From Lineus longissimus (taxonomy: Eukaryota; Nemertea; Pilidiophora; Heteronemertea; Lineidae), in contig NC_088315.1 in NCBI RefSeq assembly GCF_910592395.1, positions 20,657,219-20,721,218 on the forward strand: a stretch of 64,000 bases of DNA, given 5' to 3'. A program made the position numbers and the translations under genes. Below the pieces are notes generated by a model. It saw only the letters and a list, made by a program, of their open reading frames with translations. It was not told the DNA's origin and did not search any database. Positions 32,201 to 43,480 of the stretch are shown here, one piece after another (position 1 is the stretch's first letter; each line of letters starts with the position of its first letter).

Positions 32201-33323
32201 TGAGTCATCGAGGTTTCCTTCATCTCCTTTCTGTACATTTCTCATTGACAAATTGACAAGGCCAATTATATCTTTGTCATTGAATAAAGAAACAAATTGC
32301 TTTCAAAGATAACCTAATTGGTTTTGACATCGAAATTTAGAAATCACTCACAGCCCTGTAGCATCAACATGACGAGTGTCTCCCTCCGAGTTGAGTACTT
32401 ACTTGACACAGAGCACAAAGTCCCCAATGATGGAGGTACTCCCCCTGACTAGAAACACCCCGGTGTCTCCCTCCGAGTTGAGTACTTACTTGACACAGAG
32501 CACAAAGTCCCCAATGATGGAGGTACTCCCCCTGACTAGAAACACCCCGTTGTCTCCCTCCGAGTTGAGTACTTACTTGACACAGAGCACAAAGTCCCCA
32601 ATGATGGAGGTACTCCCCTTGACTAGAAACACCCCGGTGTCTCCCTCCGAGTTGAGTACTTACTTGACACAGAGCACAAAGTCCCCAATGATGGAGGTAC
32701 TCCCCCTGACTAGAAACACCCCGGTGTCTCCCTCCGAGTTGAGTACTTACTTGACACAGAGCACAAAGTCCCCAATGATGGAGGTACTCCCCCTGACTAG
32801 AAACACCCCGGTGTCTCCCTCCGAGTTGAGTATTAAGTTGGTATCATCTCTCTTCGTATCACCAAAGAACCAACTGAAACGAAAGTGAAAGCGCAAATCA
32901 GGACGAAGTCGGTGGCAAAGATTGGCGGGATGGCTGCATGGGGTAGCAAACCATGTCCATGGCATCCAGACCTGCACCTTCTCAAGGCCCATTTGAACAT
33001 CGTTTGATTGACACATCATGATGTATCTGTTGTATGTATAAGAGCACACCACCCATCAACATTGACAATCATGCAACGAATCAATCAAAGGATCTAGAAT
33101 TTCATAATCAAATATTGTTAGCAACACCACCCATGTATTTCACGTAAGAATCATCCAAACAAAACAAAAAGTGACGCATAACTGTCAAAAGTGACCAAAT
33201 TGTCACCAATAAACAGTAAAGTTGTCCCTAGTTGTGTATACACATGGCAATGTATTTAAAGATTTTCGATACACACCTCTCTTGATCATCCGGATCAAAG
33301 CTGTAGCTAAAATTGCCGGCCAT
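29277..33323 (-). CDS. CRK: CRK adaptor protein (SH2-SH3-SH3)
   Basis: Seven exons on the minus strand: 33323-33277, 32873-32751, 32108-31955, 30881-30840, 30415-30167, 29750-29673, 29408-29277. They total 825 nt and 274 aa (human CRK-II 304). CRK binds phosphotyrosine docking proteins (p130Cas, paxillin) through SH2 and Pro-rich exchange factors (C3G, DOCK180) through the first SH3, linking adhesion to Rap1 and Rac. Seen: MAGNFSYSFDPDD start; SH2 at about residues 17-108 with the FLVR arginine at 43, SHYIIN and YKIGDKEFPDIPTLLTFYKN; SH3-N at about 112-167 with DEDQWWTARN and IPVPYVEEY; a linker with PYAQP at 192-196, matching the Abl-phosphorylated Tyr221 site of human CRK; and SH3-C at about 210-270 (GEWEGLVGEKQGLFPFTHV). 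The ALYDF motif of SH3-N is diverged (GKYRFT). Exon 2 abuts the 87-bp array at 32376-32810. The gene is divergent from the FAM187-like gene. Confidence 0.96.
32376..32810 (-). repeat. 87-bp minisatellite built from the CRK SH2 exon end and its donor
   Basis: Five head-to-tail 87-bp units, at least 97 percent identical. On the gene strand each unit holds the last part of CRK exon 2 (from the GAGGGAGACACC block through the FLVR-coding sequence to GTGTCAA), then the donor GTAAGT, then 8 intronic bases. The first unit in transcription order is the real exon end (donor after 32751). The other four lie in the intron and repeat the exon end and donor with no acceptor. Reading on past any donor meets TAA at once (AAG TAA). 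Two base changes are visible among units (near 32550 and 32620). The array is also open on the plus strand, which yields a false 170-aa repeat ORF. Confidence 0.95.
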
Positions 33324-33865
33324 ATCGGACTTTCGCCCGGAAACGATATAAAATGTATTTCTGAATGTCTCAAAATATCATAAGAATTTATTTGGTGAAT
33401 AATAATCCCAGTGATAGCTTAAAAATCGGTTGTTTTCCACCAGGAAGTGTAAATTCTGTCATGCCTGTGTACATTCCACGTACATTGCATACAAAATACA
33501 TTACGGCGGGAACCAAGATGGCCGCCAGATCCGGGCATTTGGTCTCATTAGGTCTCGTTAGAGAGTTTTTCCAAAATGTACGCGATGATGACGTGCCCCA
33601 TTAACAGGACGTAACATCTATTTTAAAATGCGTTTCCAAAGTGAATGCATGAGGACAACCCATTTGTGTCGTAGTGATATACGACACAAATCTTACTTGA
33701 TGACGTCAGATGAGGTTACTGAGCTCTGATTGGCTGTCAATGAACACAATGGTACGAACCTACCTGTAAAAAAACCTTGCGTCCCGGGATGACGTCACGC
33801 AACAATGCGGTTTGTCTCTGACGTCTATCTCAAGAAGGTGGCAGTCGACGGAGGACGACTTGAGG
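33324..33865. promoter_or_regulatory. CRK / FAM187-like divergent promoter
   Basis: 542 bp separate the two start codons. Visible elements are AAGATGGCCGCC at 33515-33526 (YY1-like), CRE octamers TGACGTCA at 33701-33708 and 33790-33797, an inverted CCAAT box GATTGG at 33728-33733, and a perfect 12-bp inverted repeat (ATTTGTGTCGTA at 33662-33673, mirrored at 33680-33691). No TATA box is obvious. The clustering fits a bidirectional, TATA-less, CREB/ATF-responsive promoter. Confidence 0.65.
33662..33691. repeat. perfect 12-bp inverted repeat in promoter
   Basis: ATTTGTGTCGTA, a 6-bp spacer GTGATA, then TACGACACAAAT. It is 10 bp upstream of the first CRE. It could be a binding site for a dimeric factor or a stem in RNA. 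Confidence 0.85.
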
Positions 33866-36800
33866 ATGACATCTACATTTTTGGCTTACATTTTAATGAT
33901 ATGGTGCGGACTTCCCGAGTTTTCCCATGGTAAGAGTGATTTAAATGAACACGCGACACCATTGTCTTTAAAAATGTAACACCTGTGTTGCGTCGCCCTT
34001 TGAACAAGTCCACCCATAACCCATCATTTCTGTCATCAATGACAATATTGACATCCATTTGTCAACATATGGGCAAAGGACAACATGTGGTGTCTTGTCG
34101 TCAGTCGAGCGTGATATTGTTATCTAAACTTGCACGGAGTCTCTTTCCCCGAGACGACTTGTTTAAGTTGTTTTAGAATACGAGACTGACCTCATAAGAC
34201 TAAAGGGTCCAACTTTGGGCCATAAAATGGTTACAAACCACGAAGAGCAAAGTGAGAACAAAACCACTGGCAAAAAGACAACATTCACATCGCACCGACC
34301 AGTGTATGCGCCGCAATCCAGTGTGACCGCGACAGGTTGGCCGTGGCACTCTCGCTGTCACCCGAGGCTAGACTCCTTGGGCAGCCCATTGGTTCATCCT
34401 AATTATGTCTCCTTATGGTGAGGAACCAATGAGAGGAAACATTTGCCGGGAGAGACAAGGGACAGTTCTGATTTTGCTCATTTATTTCAGGATACATACA
34501 AGAAGTCGATGTTAAAGTAATCGCAGACAACGGTGAGATAGTCGACCATCACTATCACAACGATGAGGAGCCCACCCTACACCGATACAAGCGAGCTTAC
34601 AACCCTGTCGGTGGTGTTGGTGACATGCACCTTCTCAGTTATCACCCGGATCAAACTTGTAAGTGTTATCAACAGCCACACTCCTCAGGCACCGGTTTAG
34701 GTCTTACCGTTGCAAGTATGGTTTTAAATGGATACTATGCAGAAGCTAGAGAGCCAAATTAGTGGTTTCCGAGTGACTGATAGGCCCAGTCAGGGATAAA
34801 CGATGTCTGAGACAGCGCAGTGAAGTCCAAGATTCGCCTCGGGCATGGAATGCGTAGTTGTTAACTAATTGTTCATTTTAACTGTTGAAACTAGATACCT
34901 ATGACGTTCAAAGTAAAACCCAATGCACGGCTCAACTGAAAGGTGTTCGCGACGAAAGGATGAAAGAAATGAAAAAGATGAGCACTTATGTGGCGGCTAT
35001 TGTTGATCAGGGAGACACAGTGTTGCTGCAGTGTCACTTTTGGTGAGTAGGCAAGAGCTTCATGCGGTTGGTCCTGCGGCGCCGACAGGTTCCCGTTCCC
35101 GACACTCCTACAAAAAAGCACTGCAACGATGTACACATCCTAGTTGTCGAGGAATCTGAAACAAGATATAAAAGCTGATCCACCGCTTGGAATTATCTGG
35201 ACCGGAATGTGTAAAAAAAAGGGAGACGCATGCGACTTTTGCCGTGGGGCGAAAGGAAGCGCAATGGTGGGTGCATTGCAAACTTCATCATTTTGGCGCC
35301 ATCATCATAATACTATAATACACTTCGCACTTCCATTGGCGTTGGTTGTGGTTTCATCAGTTTATCACCGACTTTGTAGTGCAGATCATGACCGTGATGT
35401 CCGTTCAGCTAAGATATGGTTCAAATCAAACCACGGGATGTCAGCCATAGACAGTAGCGTGTCCGAGGTGAAGCTGGATGCGCATGATGATGAGGAGATC
35501 AACAGAGTCTACTCCACCACTGACCACACGCTCGTCATCAAGAACATGTCACTTGGTAAGCGAGAACCGCAGACGTTCGCCAATCAGTCAGTTCAATCGT
35601 CGAATAGGCCTATCCAAAGTCACTCAGTTGCTAATCCCCTCGCACACGTTGTGCTGGTCGGGTGGCCTGAAGTTCAGGATTGTCATCAAGGGTATTAACT
35701 CCGGACGCAGTGGACCGGCCTCGTCCTGTCGCCCGGTACGACCGAACCATGATGACGAAATGGACTGCTTAGGAGTCTAATCAAGGGTCGACTTCCGGGG
35801 CAGTCTACTTCGTCATCCTACTCATGAGGGTTAGGGTGAGATACGAGGTCGGTCCATTGCTGCATCCGGAGTAAGGTGGCCGGGACGAGTGCTTCACAGT
35901 TGAAGTCGGAGCACGTGAGTCGGCATCCTGGTATAACCAGTGGTTTTCAATGTGCTCCGCCTCTTGAATGACGATGTAGTGAAAAAAACCCTGAATTGTA
36001 GGATGGGGAGTCGGAGTCGTAAATAGTGCGCAACCTACCGCGAACATGTTCCCGTCAAGCCATTTTGTCGCTCCCTCATTAGCAGCCATTATAATCGTAG
36101 GTCGCAGCGACGAAAATCGCACGTTTGCGCGACACGCGGTGCTTGCAGTGAGCAAGTTACGATCCTGATTTGTTTGTTGTCCGTAGCTGCTGACGAAATG
36201 AGCTCAAATTTCTTGAATGTAGAGGGCGGGGGCTTAGTCGATTTGGATTTTTTTCCAGCTGATGCGGGTACATACTTCTGCGAGGACTATGAACTCTACA
36301 CCAAGCAAATAAAAAACACAGGATTAAAGGATTTTGAAGAGATAGTGACGAAGCTGGCGACAGCTGGAGGCGTAAATAACGAATACGTGTTCATGTACCA
36401 CGTGGATGGTAAATATGTTTCAAACGCATTGGTATATACCCAGCATGCACCGCGCTGTGGCGAAGTGACACTCACCATGTAAGGAGAAGTCGTGTTGTAG
36501 GCCCTGTTTGCAAGAGGATGATAAGGCGAGGTTACCTAGACTAATCCAAAACACACATAATGTGATGTGATGAATTTATCCCCCCAAAACCTAAGAAAAT
36601 TATTGCGTCTGCCAATAATCTATTTATAATACATTGCCTAACATGTAGGGTGGTTACTTTCTTTCAGTTTTACTTCCCTCTGATCAGAACATAATGCGTG
36701 GTGAGTAACATGTATAGACCTAGTCAACAGCCATGATCATGAAATCGTTCATAATACACACGGCTTCAAAAGCCAACACTGAGAAATCTTTCGAATTGAT

Positions 36801-39800
36801 ATTGTCCCTAAGTCAGTGGCCCTTAGATCAGAGCTGGGTCAGTTATCCCAAAAGGCCTAATGACCTACTGTAGCCATAACGACGACCAATGAAGAGTTTA
36901 CAGAAGTTGACTCAACTTGATGGGTACCGTAGTACGTTACACCAGTGGTACGTAGGCGCCACCTACCAATAAAAAGTTGTAACTAAACGTCCAAGACATC
37001 TGATTGTGATTGTCTTTGTAACGGCCATGCTAATAATGCTTATCCTCCTTTGTGATCGTATTCATTAAGACTCGACACGTTTTCTTCTATCATCTTCTTC
37101 TATTTCTTCTTGGCCAAGTTGTGCTGCCGTCATGTTATCAGATACTCATAACTTAAGCTGAACAGGCCAAAACAGAACAAAGACAATATCTACATTGGTT
37201 CGTCTGCTAAAACTTCTCTCGAGCGTCCTTGCAGTAATTTGACCGCCCTGTGATCAAACTTATTGGCATTGTTCTACTGTTGGGTGTTAATTATCATGCT
37301 TTCTAGTTTCCAGAGAGCAGGGAAGTTACTTACCGATTCCGAGAGAAATTGAAGTTAATCGTAAGTCAACTTGTACTTCAAAGACTTTTACCACTTGGTC
37401 TCTCTGCTGGTCGATTCTGGACATAGTGGTATCAGGCCTATCCTTCCCCATGAGGAGGATTCTTTAAAAGCATGTTAAAATGTGTTGTTTTGGAATATAT
37501 CATCCTTGAAAACTGGGGTGAGTAGCTTGCTCCTCCCCTTGCACACATCGGTTCAGAGTGAAAGGCCCCCTTATTATCTCATATATAGGGACAAAGTCTA
37601 AATCACAAAGCCGGGCTGAAATCACTTTAAGATGTTTTTCCTCCAACAGATGAAGAGCGTTATGGGCTTGGTACCTTATGGGGTAGTTGGGGGCCATGCA
37701 GCATATGTGGAAAAGACAAATACGGAGAAAGAAAAAGGAGGGGCACATGCGTGATTGGCAGAATCAGGACTGGTTGGCCTGTATCAGCGAAGCTTTCCAA
37801 GATCCTAGGAATGTTCATAAAGAATGTGCCGTGCCATTCGTCCTTGTTCCACAGATTCACCAAAATTGTCTCCTACCCGGACCAGATTGAGGTGGAGAAA
37901 TGCCAAGTCATCTGCATAAAGAAAGGTTAGCAATTACCGAAACTGAAGATGAACTCAGTCGAACCTCTTTCACCATAGACCCTCTATATTAGGGAGAGTG
38001 ATTTTGGTTCCGATGGGTTGTTTCTATACAATTTGAGCTTAGTTAATCAGGAAACCATCTTTGATGGTCAAAAGGTTGTGTTGAGTGGAGAGGTTCTGCA
38101 GTATTGATTGAGTTCAGAAGCAGCATTCTCCAGACCGTTGCACCGGTTTATAAGTCTGTGGTTGTACTACTAATGTGATGCTGTCGACGAATGCGAAGAA
38201 AAGAAAGGAGCAGCTCAATGCCATTCAGGGCCTACTGATAGGTTCTCCCTTTGAGGTTACCCTTCTGAGGCCTCACTCTCCGTCTCTTTCCAGACAAGAC
38301 TGCTGAAGCCCAGAAGTTCAGCGAATTCGAAGACCTCAATGACATCATTGTTGAGGAGACCGGGAACGTGGACGACCTAGGAAATAAAGGTAAACTCGCC
38401 TTTTGTTTGATTTACAGATTTACAAGTCACCTGCGAAGGCCACCTCTGCGTGAAGACACTTTGAATACTCAAGGAAAGATAAGCATGCTCCAGGGGCTAT
38501 CTTGCCCATGCAAGTAGTCCTCAAAAGTATGTGTTCACTGGCTGTGACAATATACTCCTACTTTCTCTCACAACCTAAATTCAGGGACAAGTTTAATTGG
38601 CCATCAAAATTGCAAATGCAACAAGATTAGGCGGTTTCCTGCCACTTTGTCATATCAGACAGGGATGGAGCCAGGAGTCTGAAAGAGCACGTTCAGGTGT
38701 TTTTACCTTATTTACCTAAATTTATCGTCACTTTCATAGAATTTTCTCCTAATAGCACAAATGTCTTGAAAATTGTTTCAGTGAAAAAGCAAGACATAAA
38801 AGAAGAGGAGGGGACAAACATACGCCTGATATGCCCGGGGTAAGGAGTGCCTAGTGCCGTTCCTCAAAAGGCCTAAAGTCTTGGGCAGCGCTTCAGGCCA
38901 ACTTTTCATATCGGACACATGACATGGCCAAGGAGAGTTACTCTTTATTTCAACAACAAGATTGAAATGTTTTGAGGCTTAAACATCCAACACATGCACT
39001 TGTCACAACTAATTTACTGCATTTAACAGGTGGCCTAAACATCCCAAGTAACTTTGATGAGACCGCCCCGATATTGAGACAGAACCGGGCATGTGCTTCG
39101 AGCAAAGTTGCGAGGTGTTTCATAAATCATATTCTTTGAATACTAGGCTTTTCACAACTTTCAAGATACCTGTACATTTGCTAATGTCTGCAGGAATACT
39201 CTTGTTTACAGTTCAACACTTGAGACAGCAGTAATGTGGCAAAATGGTTCCGCATTTCTCAAGGAACGAAACGTGGAGGAAAAGAGTCACGGCCGCTTGA
39301 GTTTTGACATGACGGATGCTCTAATCATCCGTAACCTGACGCATTATGATTCAGGCGTATACACGTGCTGGTATGACGCCAGGCGGCAAGCAAAATTTAC
39401 ACTCCGTGGTAAGTTCACATAAGGGCCAATAATAAAAGTGTTACATATCTTGCAAACTGGTGTATCCACCAGGCCAAGCTTCAAAGTGGTTGGTGTTTGC
39501 ATAGCTCAGAAACTCTAACACCTGACTCCAAAACCCTGTCAGGAGACTTTATCCCAACGCATCGAGCTAGAACAATTCAAAGAACATGATTTGTCACATA
39601 CACTAACTAGTTTGCAAGAAATTTAACGGTGTGATACAAGCTCTTATCCAACGTCATTGTTTTCCAGTACCCAAGGCACCACGAGTCCCCTATGATGAAC
39701 TGCACAGAGGCCTTGGCTACCTAGGCATGTGCTATTCCTGCTACCTGCTCGTCTTCCTAGCCTGCCTAGGCGTCAAACACAAACAAAGAATGGTCCAAGT

Positions 39801-39882
39801 CAGGAAGAAGAAATCAACAGGTGAAGCAAAGGATGAGAATATCAGCAAGGAGCAATACTCACAAGTCAGGAGGAACAACTGA
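33866..39882 (+). CDS. FAM187-like Ig-domain single-pass membrane protein
   Basis: Twelve exons: 33866-33929, 34491-34658, 34895-35042, 35380-35555, 36187-36408, 36668-36700, 37307-37360, 37650-37925, 38294-38389, 38782-38839, 39212-39408, 39668-39882; 1707 nt, 568 aa. Seen: a signal peptide (FLAYILMIWCGLPEFSHG), an Ig V-like domain (TVLLQCHFC, KIWFKSN, DAGTYFCEDY), YHVDV as in human FAM187A YDVDI, and a Cys-rich thrombospondin-like block WGSWGPCSICG followed by RRGTC. A second Ig domain follows (NIRLICPG, AVMWQNGSAF, DSGVYTCWYD), then a transmembrane helix near residues 514-533 (LGMCYSCYLLVFLACLGV) and a basic tail. The order matches human FAM187A (about 413 aa), with a longer N-terminus. 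Function of the family is poorly known; vertebrate members are testis-rich. Exons 6 and 7 (33 and 54 nt) are inferred from splice signals and phase and are the least certain part. The exon 4 acceptor must be TTTGTAG at 35379, since the next AG would create a stop. Confidence 0.82.
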
Positions 39883-40106
39883 GCTACTTGGGATATGGCG
39901 GACATCGCGTTTTGCGATCAAACTCTTCAACTAGTCGTTACGGAATATTCAAACAAGAGCAGAGTTTGCAGATCTAAACACCAAAGATCAAGGCACTCAT
40001 CCTGCTCGGGGATTTTAATCCAAGTATTTCAAGTTTGCTATTCAAACAAAGTTTCCCTTTCAGGGATTGAAAAGAAAGAAAGAAACTACTTGTATATCAT
40101 GACATT

Positions 40107-40112
40107 TTTATT
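40107..40112 (-). terminator. candidate NUP50 poly(A) signal
   Basis: Minus-strand AATAAA, about 510 bp after the NUP50 stop codon, in an AT-rich stretch. Confidence 0.4.
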
Positions 40113-40604
40113 TATGAAATATATGGACTGACAAATCTTGTTAAGATTTATGCCTAAGGACTCTACAAAAAAACACCACTTGTTTAGAGTAATTGTCTTT
40201 GTGGCAATGCCAACTCCCTCTCAATAGACAACTTGTTTCATGGAAACAACTGGGAAATTGATACCACCTTTTCTATTTCTCCGTCTTTAAATCATGAATT
40301 TTATAGAATGTGAAGCTCTATATGAAGGTTCACTTGTGACGTTTATATACATGTCATATCAAGACAGTTGCAACAAGAGGTATAAAGTACTGTACCATCA
40401 TTCTTTTATACACATTATCAATTGATCATTTCTTCACCTGCTGCACAGAATATATCTTAGCCAACTTGAATAAGTTCAGAATGCGCTACCATAATCCTTT
40501 CATTGTAAAGCCAGAGACCCAGGTAATCCATATCAGCCAACAACCTGTCCACTTACAGCTCATGCCATACATGGCAGTAACACGTATGATGATAAAGACA
40601 TCAA

Positions 40605-40610
40605 AATAAA
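40605..40610 (+). terminator. candidate FAM187-like poly(A) signal
   Basis: Plus-strand AATAAA 723 bp after the stop codon, followed by a T/C-rich stretch that is the complement of the NUP50 C-terminal coding end. Confidence 0.35.
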
Positions 40611-40622
40611 CTTATTGTCCTT

Positions 40623-43480
40623 TCACTTCCCTTTTTTGAGTTCTGTCATTTTCTCGTACAACTCATCAGCATCATCAGAAGTTTTCACCCGTATCAACAT
40701 CATGATCGGTTTGGAGGTGTCTGTCTTTGGGTCGACAGGTGGCGACGGTATACACATCATGTTGACGTTATTCTTTCCTTGACGGCTCAGCGGGATCGAG
40801 TCAGACAGCAGAATGTTCAGCAGGACGTTACCTGGATGTGAAAAGATGACATGAAATAGAAATGAGACAGTTTTGAGGTTGTAAAATCTTCTTGCCGACT
40901 GTGTTTCACGACTTGATCCTCGCTCTTGAGGATTCAAGAATAAACTGACCTCGGCCAAACACTGAGGCACTCACCAATAAATTAAACCAGGATATGGCAA
41001 ATTCTGACAAGAAAACGACAAAATCCACCAGCACATTTGGAACATACCCAGATTTGTGTCCGCTCTGATCAATAGCTGTGTCTTGCCACCTTCTGTTTCC
41101 TTCAAATGCAAATTCCCAATGCCCTTCTCCACCCATTCCTTTACACCATCTGCCGTTTCCTTTTGGAAAAATAACTTGCACCTGAAATATGAATAGTAAT
41201 GAGGTAGAAAACCACCAAGCAGAGACAATGCTCGAGTTGGGGATCTGTTTCCTGAAGCATCTTTCCTTGTCCCAACTGAATCTTGGCCATACGTGTTGAT
41301 GATCAAGATGTTGTTTTAGTGGCACATTTGTCACTAATCACAGAATTCAGAGGAAGACGCCTCACCTTTTTGAGTAAATGGCATCCTCTTTGATCTCCTT
41401 CACTTCTGGCTTTGGCGGGACGTACTCATCATCATCTCCTGAAGCCCCTTGAGACGAAGGGGCATTATTGCTGGCAGCTGACGTGGAACCCATCGCAAAG
41501 GAGAACGGCTTCAAGCCACCAGATGTGGATGATGTACCAAACTGGAAGCCCGATGATGTGGACGAGGAACTAGACTTAGAGAATGTTGTGCTGGAAGCAG
41601 CAAATGTGAATCCAGACGTACTACTCTCTGGTTCTGTAAAAGGGGAAACAAAGGGCATAATTAGAGGTGGCAAGATGATGACATTATCCACTCTGCCCAA
41701 TAGACAAATCTTGCAGGAATAGGTGGAGCACTCCACTCTGATGGGATCAAGGGCTTAAAGATATAAAAGTATTTTCAATGCCATAAACTTACCCTTTTTC
41801 GTATGATCTGAACTTGATGTAGCAGCAATCTCTTTTGCTTCTTTATCAGAGGACGTCACAGCAAACTTAAAGACTGGCACACCCTCGGTTGTTGATGAAC
41901 TTATACTCGCTGACTTGAATCCACCTGACGATGTGACATCAGAATCTGCTGAAAGGCATTAAGAAACATGACATGTTTATCTCTGCAGCTCAGTTTCTTA
42001 TTAGAGCAATTTCAGCCTCCTGACTGTATCTTTCATAGTCCGTCTGCTGTTGACTGTTTGACATCGGGAGGCATTCTTCCTCTGCATTCAATCAAGTCCC
42101 AATGGGCAACAGTGCGTACCACTGCAGGTTTATGTCAGACCGTGTCATGTGCCCTGTGACTCAGACAATGGCCCATTTCGTTTTCGAGCCCACAGCACTT
42201 AGTGAGCAGTTACACAATCGTCCCCTGTGGGGCACTCTGGTATGGAGATCTCCCACTGGTTGGAAATCTCACTCATTCATGAGACTGTGATCAGTCGGCC
42301 GTTTCAGCTCACCCCCACATGGTCCACTGACCAAGGAACTATAACCTACCTAATTTCTGCTCCACTTTAGGTGCTGTAACAGGCGTTGACACGTCTCTAT
42401 TCAACTTTTCAATTCCCGCTAAATGCTTTTCATAGTCTTTGAATATTGGCGTAAGAATACAATACGGATTCGAGTCAACATGTTTTTTAATCCACGCTGC
42501 CACATTTTCATTCAAACCTTTCAACTGAGTGAAATATTTCGACTTATCAGAGTTGGTGTTTGAAGAGTCTGTCTGTTTGGTTGTGTCTGTTGTTGGTGGT
42601 TTATTTGGCTCAAATTTGAAATCTGGGATCTTAGATGTTGAGGAGGCTGCGGCTGTAGTGGTCCCGTTTGACACCGAGGAAGTCGGCTTGGATTTTAAGG
42701 CACTGAAACCAGAAAGGCCCGACGAGCCACCATTGTTGGTTCCGAATCCACTGAATCCCTTGAAACCGCTGAAAGCACCACCGCCTTCCTGGAAAGCAAA
42801 CATACATCCATGTCAATTACTTGTGGAAAGTGAGGGTATTGTCTGAATATGAGCTGAGGTCATGAGGTCAATGGTTCAAGGTCGGGGCAATATACTTACA
42901 CCTTCAGACTGGAATGAAACACCTCGGCGCTTGGCAGTTTTAATCTTGCGTTGTTTCATGGTATCTACCGATGCCCTTTTAAACACACCAGCCTAAAATT
43001 GAAGGAGAGAGCCAATGAGTACGGAGAGTAAGCAATGATTAAGTATAAAACTTGTCCAAGAACATCAGCAGATGATGACAAAACGGCATCTTTCAAGACA
43101 GATAATCATAATCGAACTTCATGTGCTTAACCTCCTACCAAGAGGATATGAAATATACTGGCCACATCGAGAAATATTAGAATTCGGACACGAATTCAAA
43201 CATTTCTCGAACAGACCTCCAAAAGAGAGGAAAGTTGAATGATTTTGCAGGAAATTTACCAAAATTACCAATTCACTGCAGTTGTCTACCCTGGAATTAA
43301 TTTCTGGAGGAAAACACTGATTATTATGAAGGCTAAAAGTGAATTGAGGAAGATAAAGTGATGATGACAGACAATGGCCAAGTTTACAGTAGGTGGAAAA
43401 TGTGGAAATACCTCTTCAGCCTCTTCTTCATCATCCCAATTATCATGGGTCAACTGATTCCCTGCAACACGTTTAGACAT
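40623..43480 (-). CDS. NUP50: NUP50 nucleoporin
   Basis: Seven exons on the minus strand: 43480-43412, 42992-42900, 42788-42350, 41948-41793, 41633-41366, 41181-41048, 40831-40623; 1368 nt, 455 aa (human 468). NUP50 is a mobile nuclear-basket nucleoporin that binds importin-alpha, NUP153 and Ran and helps recycle import complexes. Seen: N-terminal importin-alpha-binding segment (MSKRVAGNQLTHDNWDDEEE, then a KIKTAKRRGV basic cluster); Gly-Phe repeats (FSGFKGFSGFGTNNGG); WIKKHVDSNPYC with LTPIFKDYEKHL, as in human; Ser/Thr-rich FG-type linker; and a C-terminal Ran-binding domain from about residue 342 (CKLFFQKE, GIGNLHLKE, LLIRADTNLG, IMMLIRVKTSDDADEL). All phases join. The 156-nt exon starts at a CAGCAG double acceptor, so one residue (Ala) may be optional. 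It is convergent with the FAM187-like gene and divergent from the PHF21A-like gene. Confidence 0.96.

Larger units (their letters stand above)
39883..40622. other. convergent 3' region of FAM187-like gene and NUP50
   Basis: 740 bp between two stop codons that face each other. A plus-strand AATAAA at 40605-40610 and a minus-strand AATAAA at 40107-40112 are each the best hexamer for one gene. If both are used the 3' UTRs overlap by about 500 bp. No coding exon is seen. Confidence 0.5.

Noticed and set aside
32376-32723. The four extra CRK exon copies as alternative exons
   Set aside because: Each has a donor but no polypyrimidine tract or acceptor before it, so none can be spliced in as a separate exon.
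32376-32888. 170-aa plus-strand ORF with a repeated SPSELSTYLTQ peptide
   Set aside because: It is the antisense reading of the 87-bp CRK exon array; a unit divisible by three keeps every stop-free frame open.
35144-35698. 184-aa plus-strand ORF
   Set aside because: It is exon 35380-35555 of the FAM187-like gene read with flanking intron; only the middle part is coding.
39031-39110. Possible extra exon in the second Ig domain of the FAM187-like gene
   Set aside because: Exon 38782-38839 ends in phase 2, and this segment then reads into TAA; joining to 39212 gives a normal Ig strand order.
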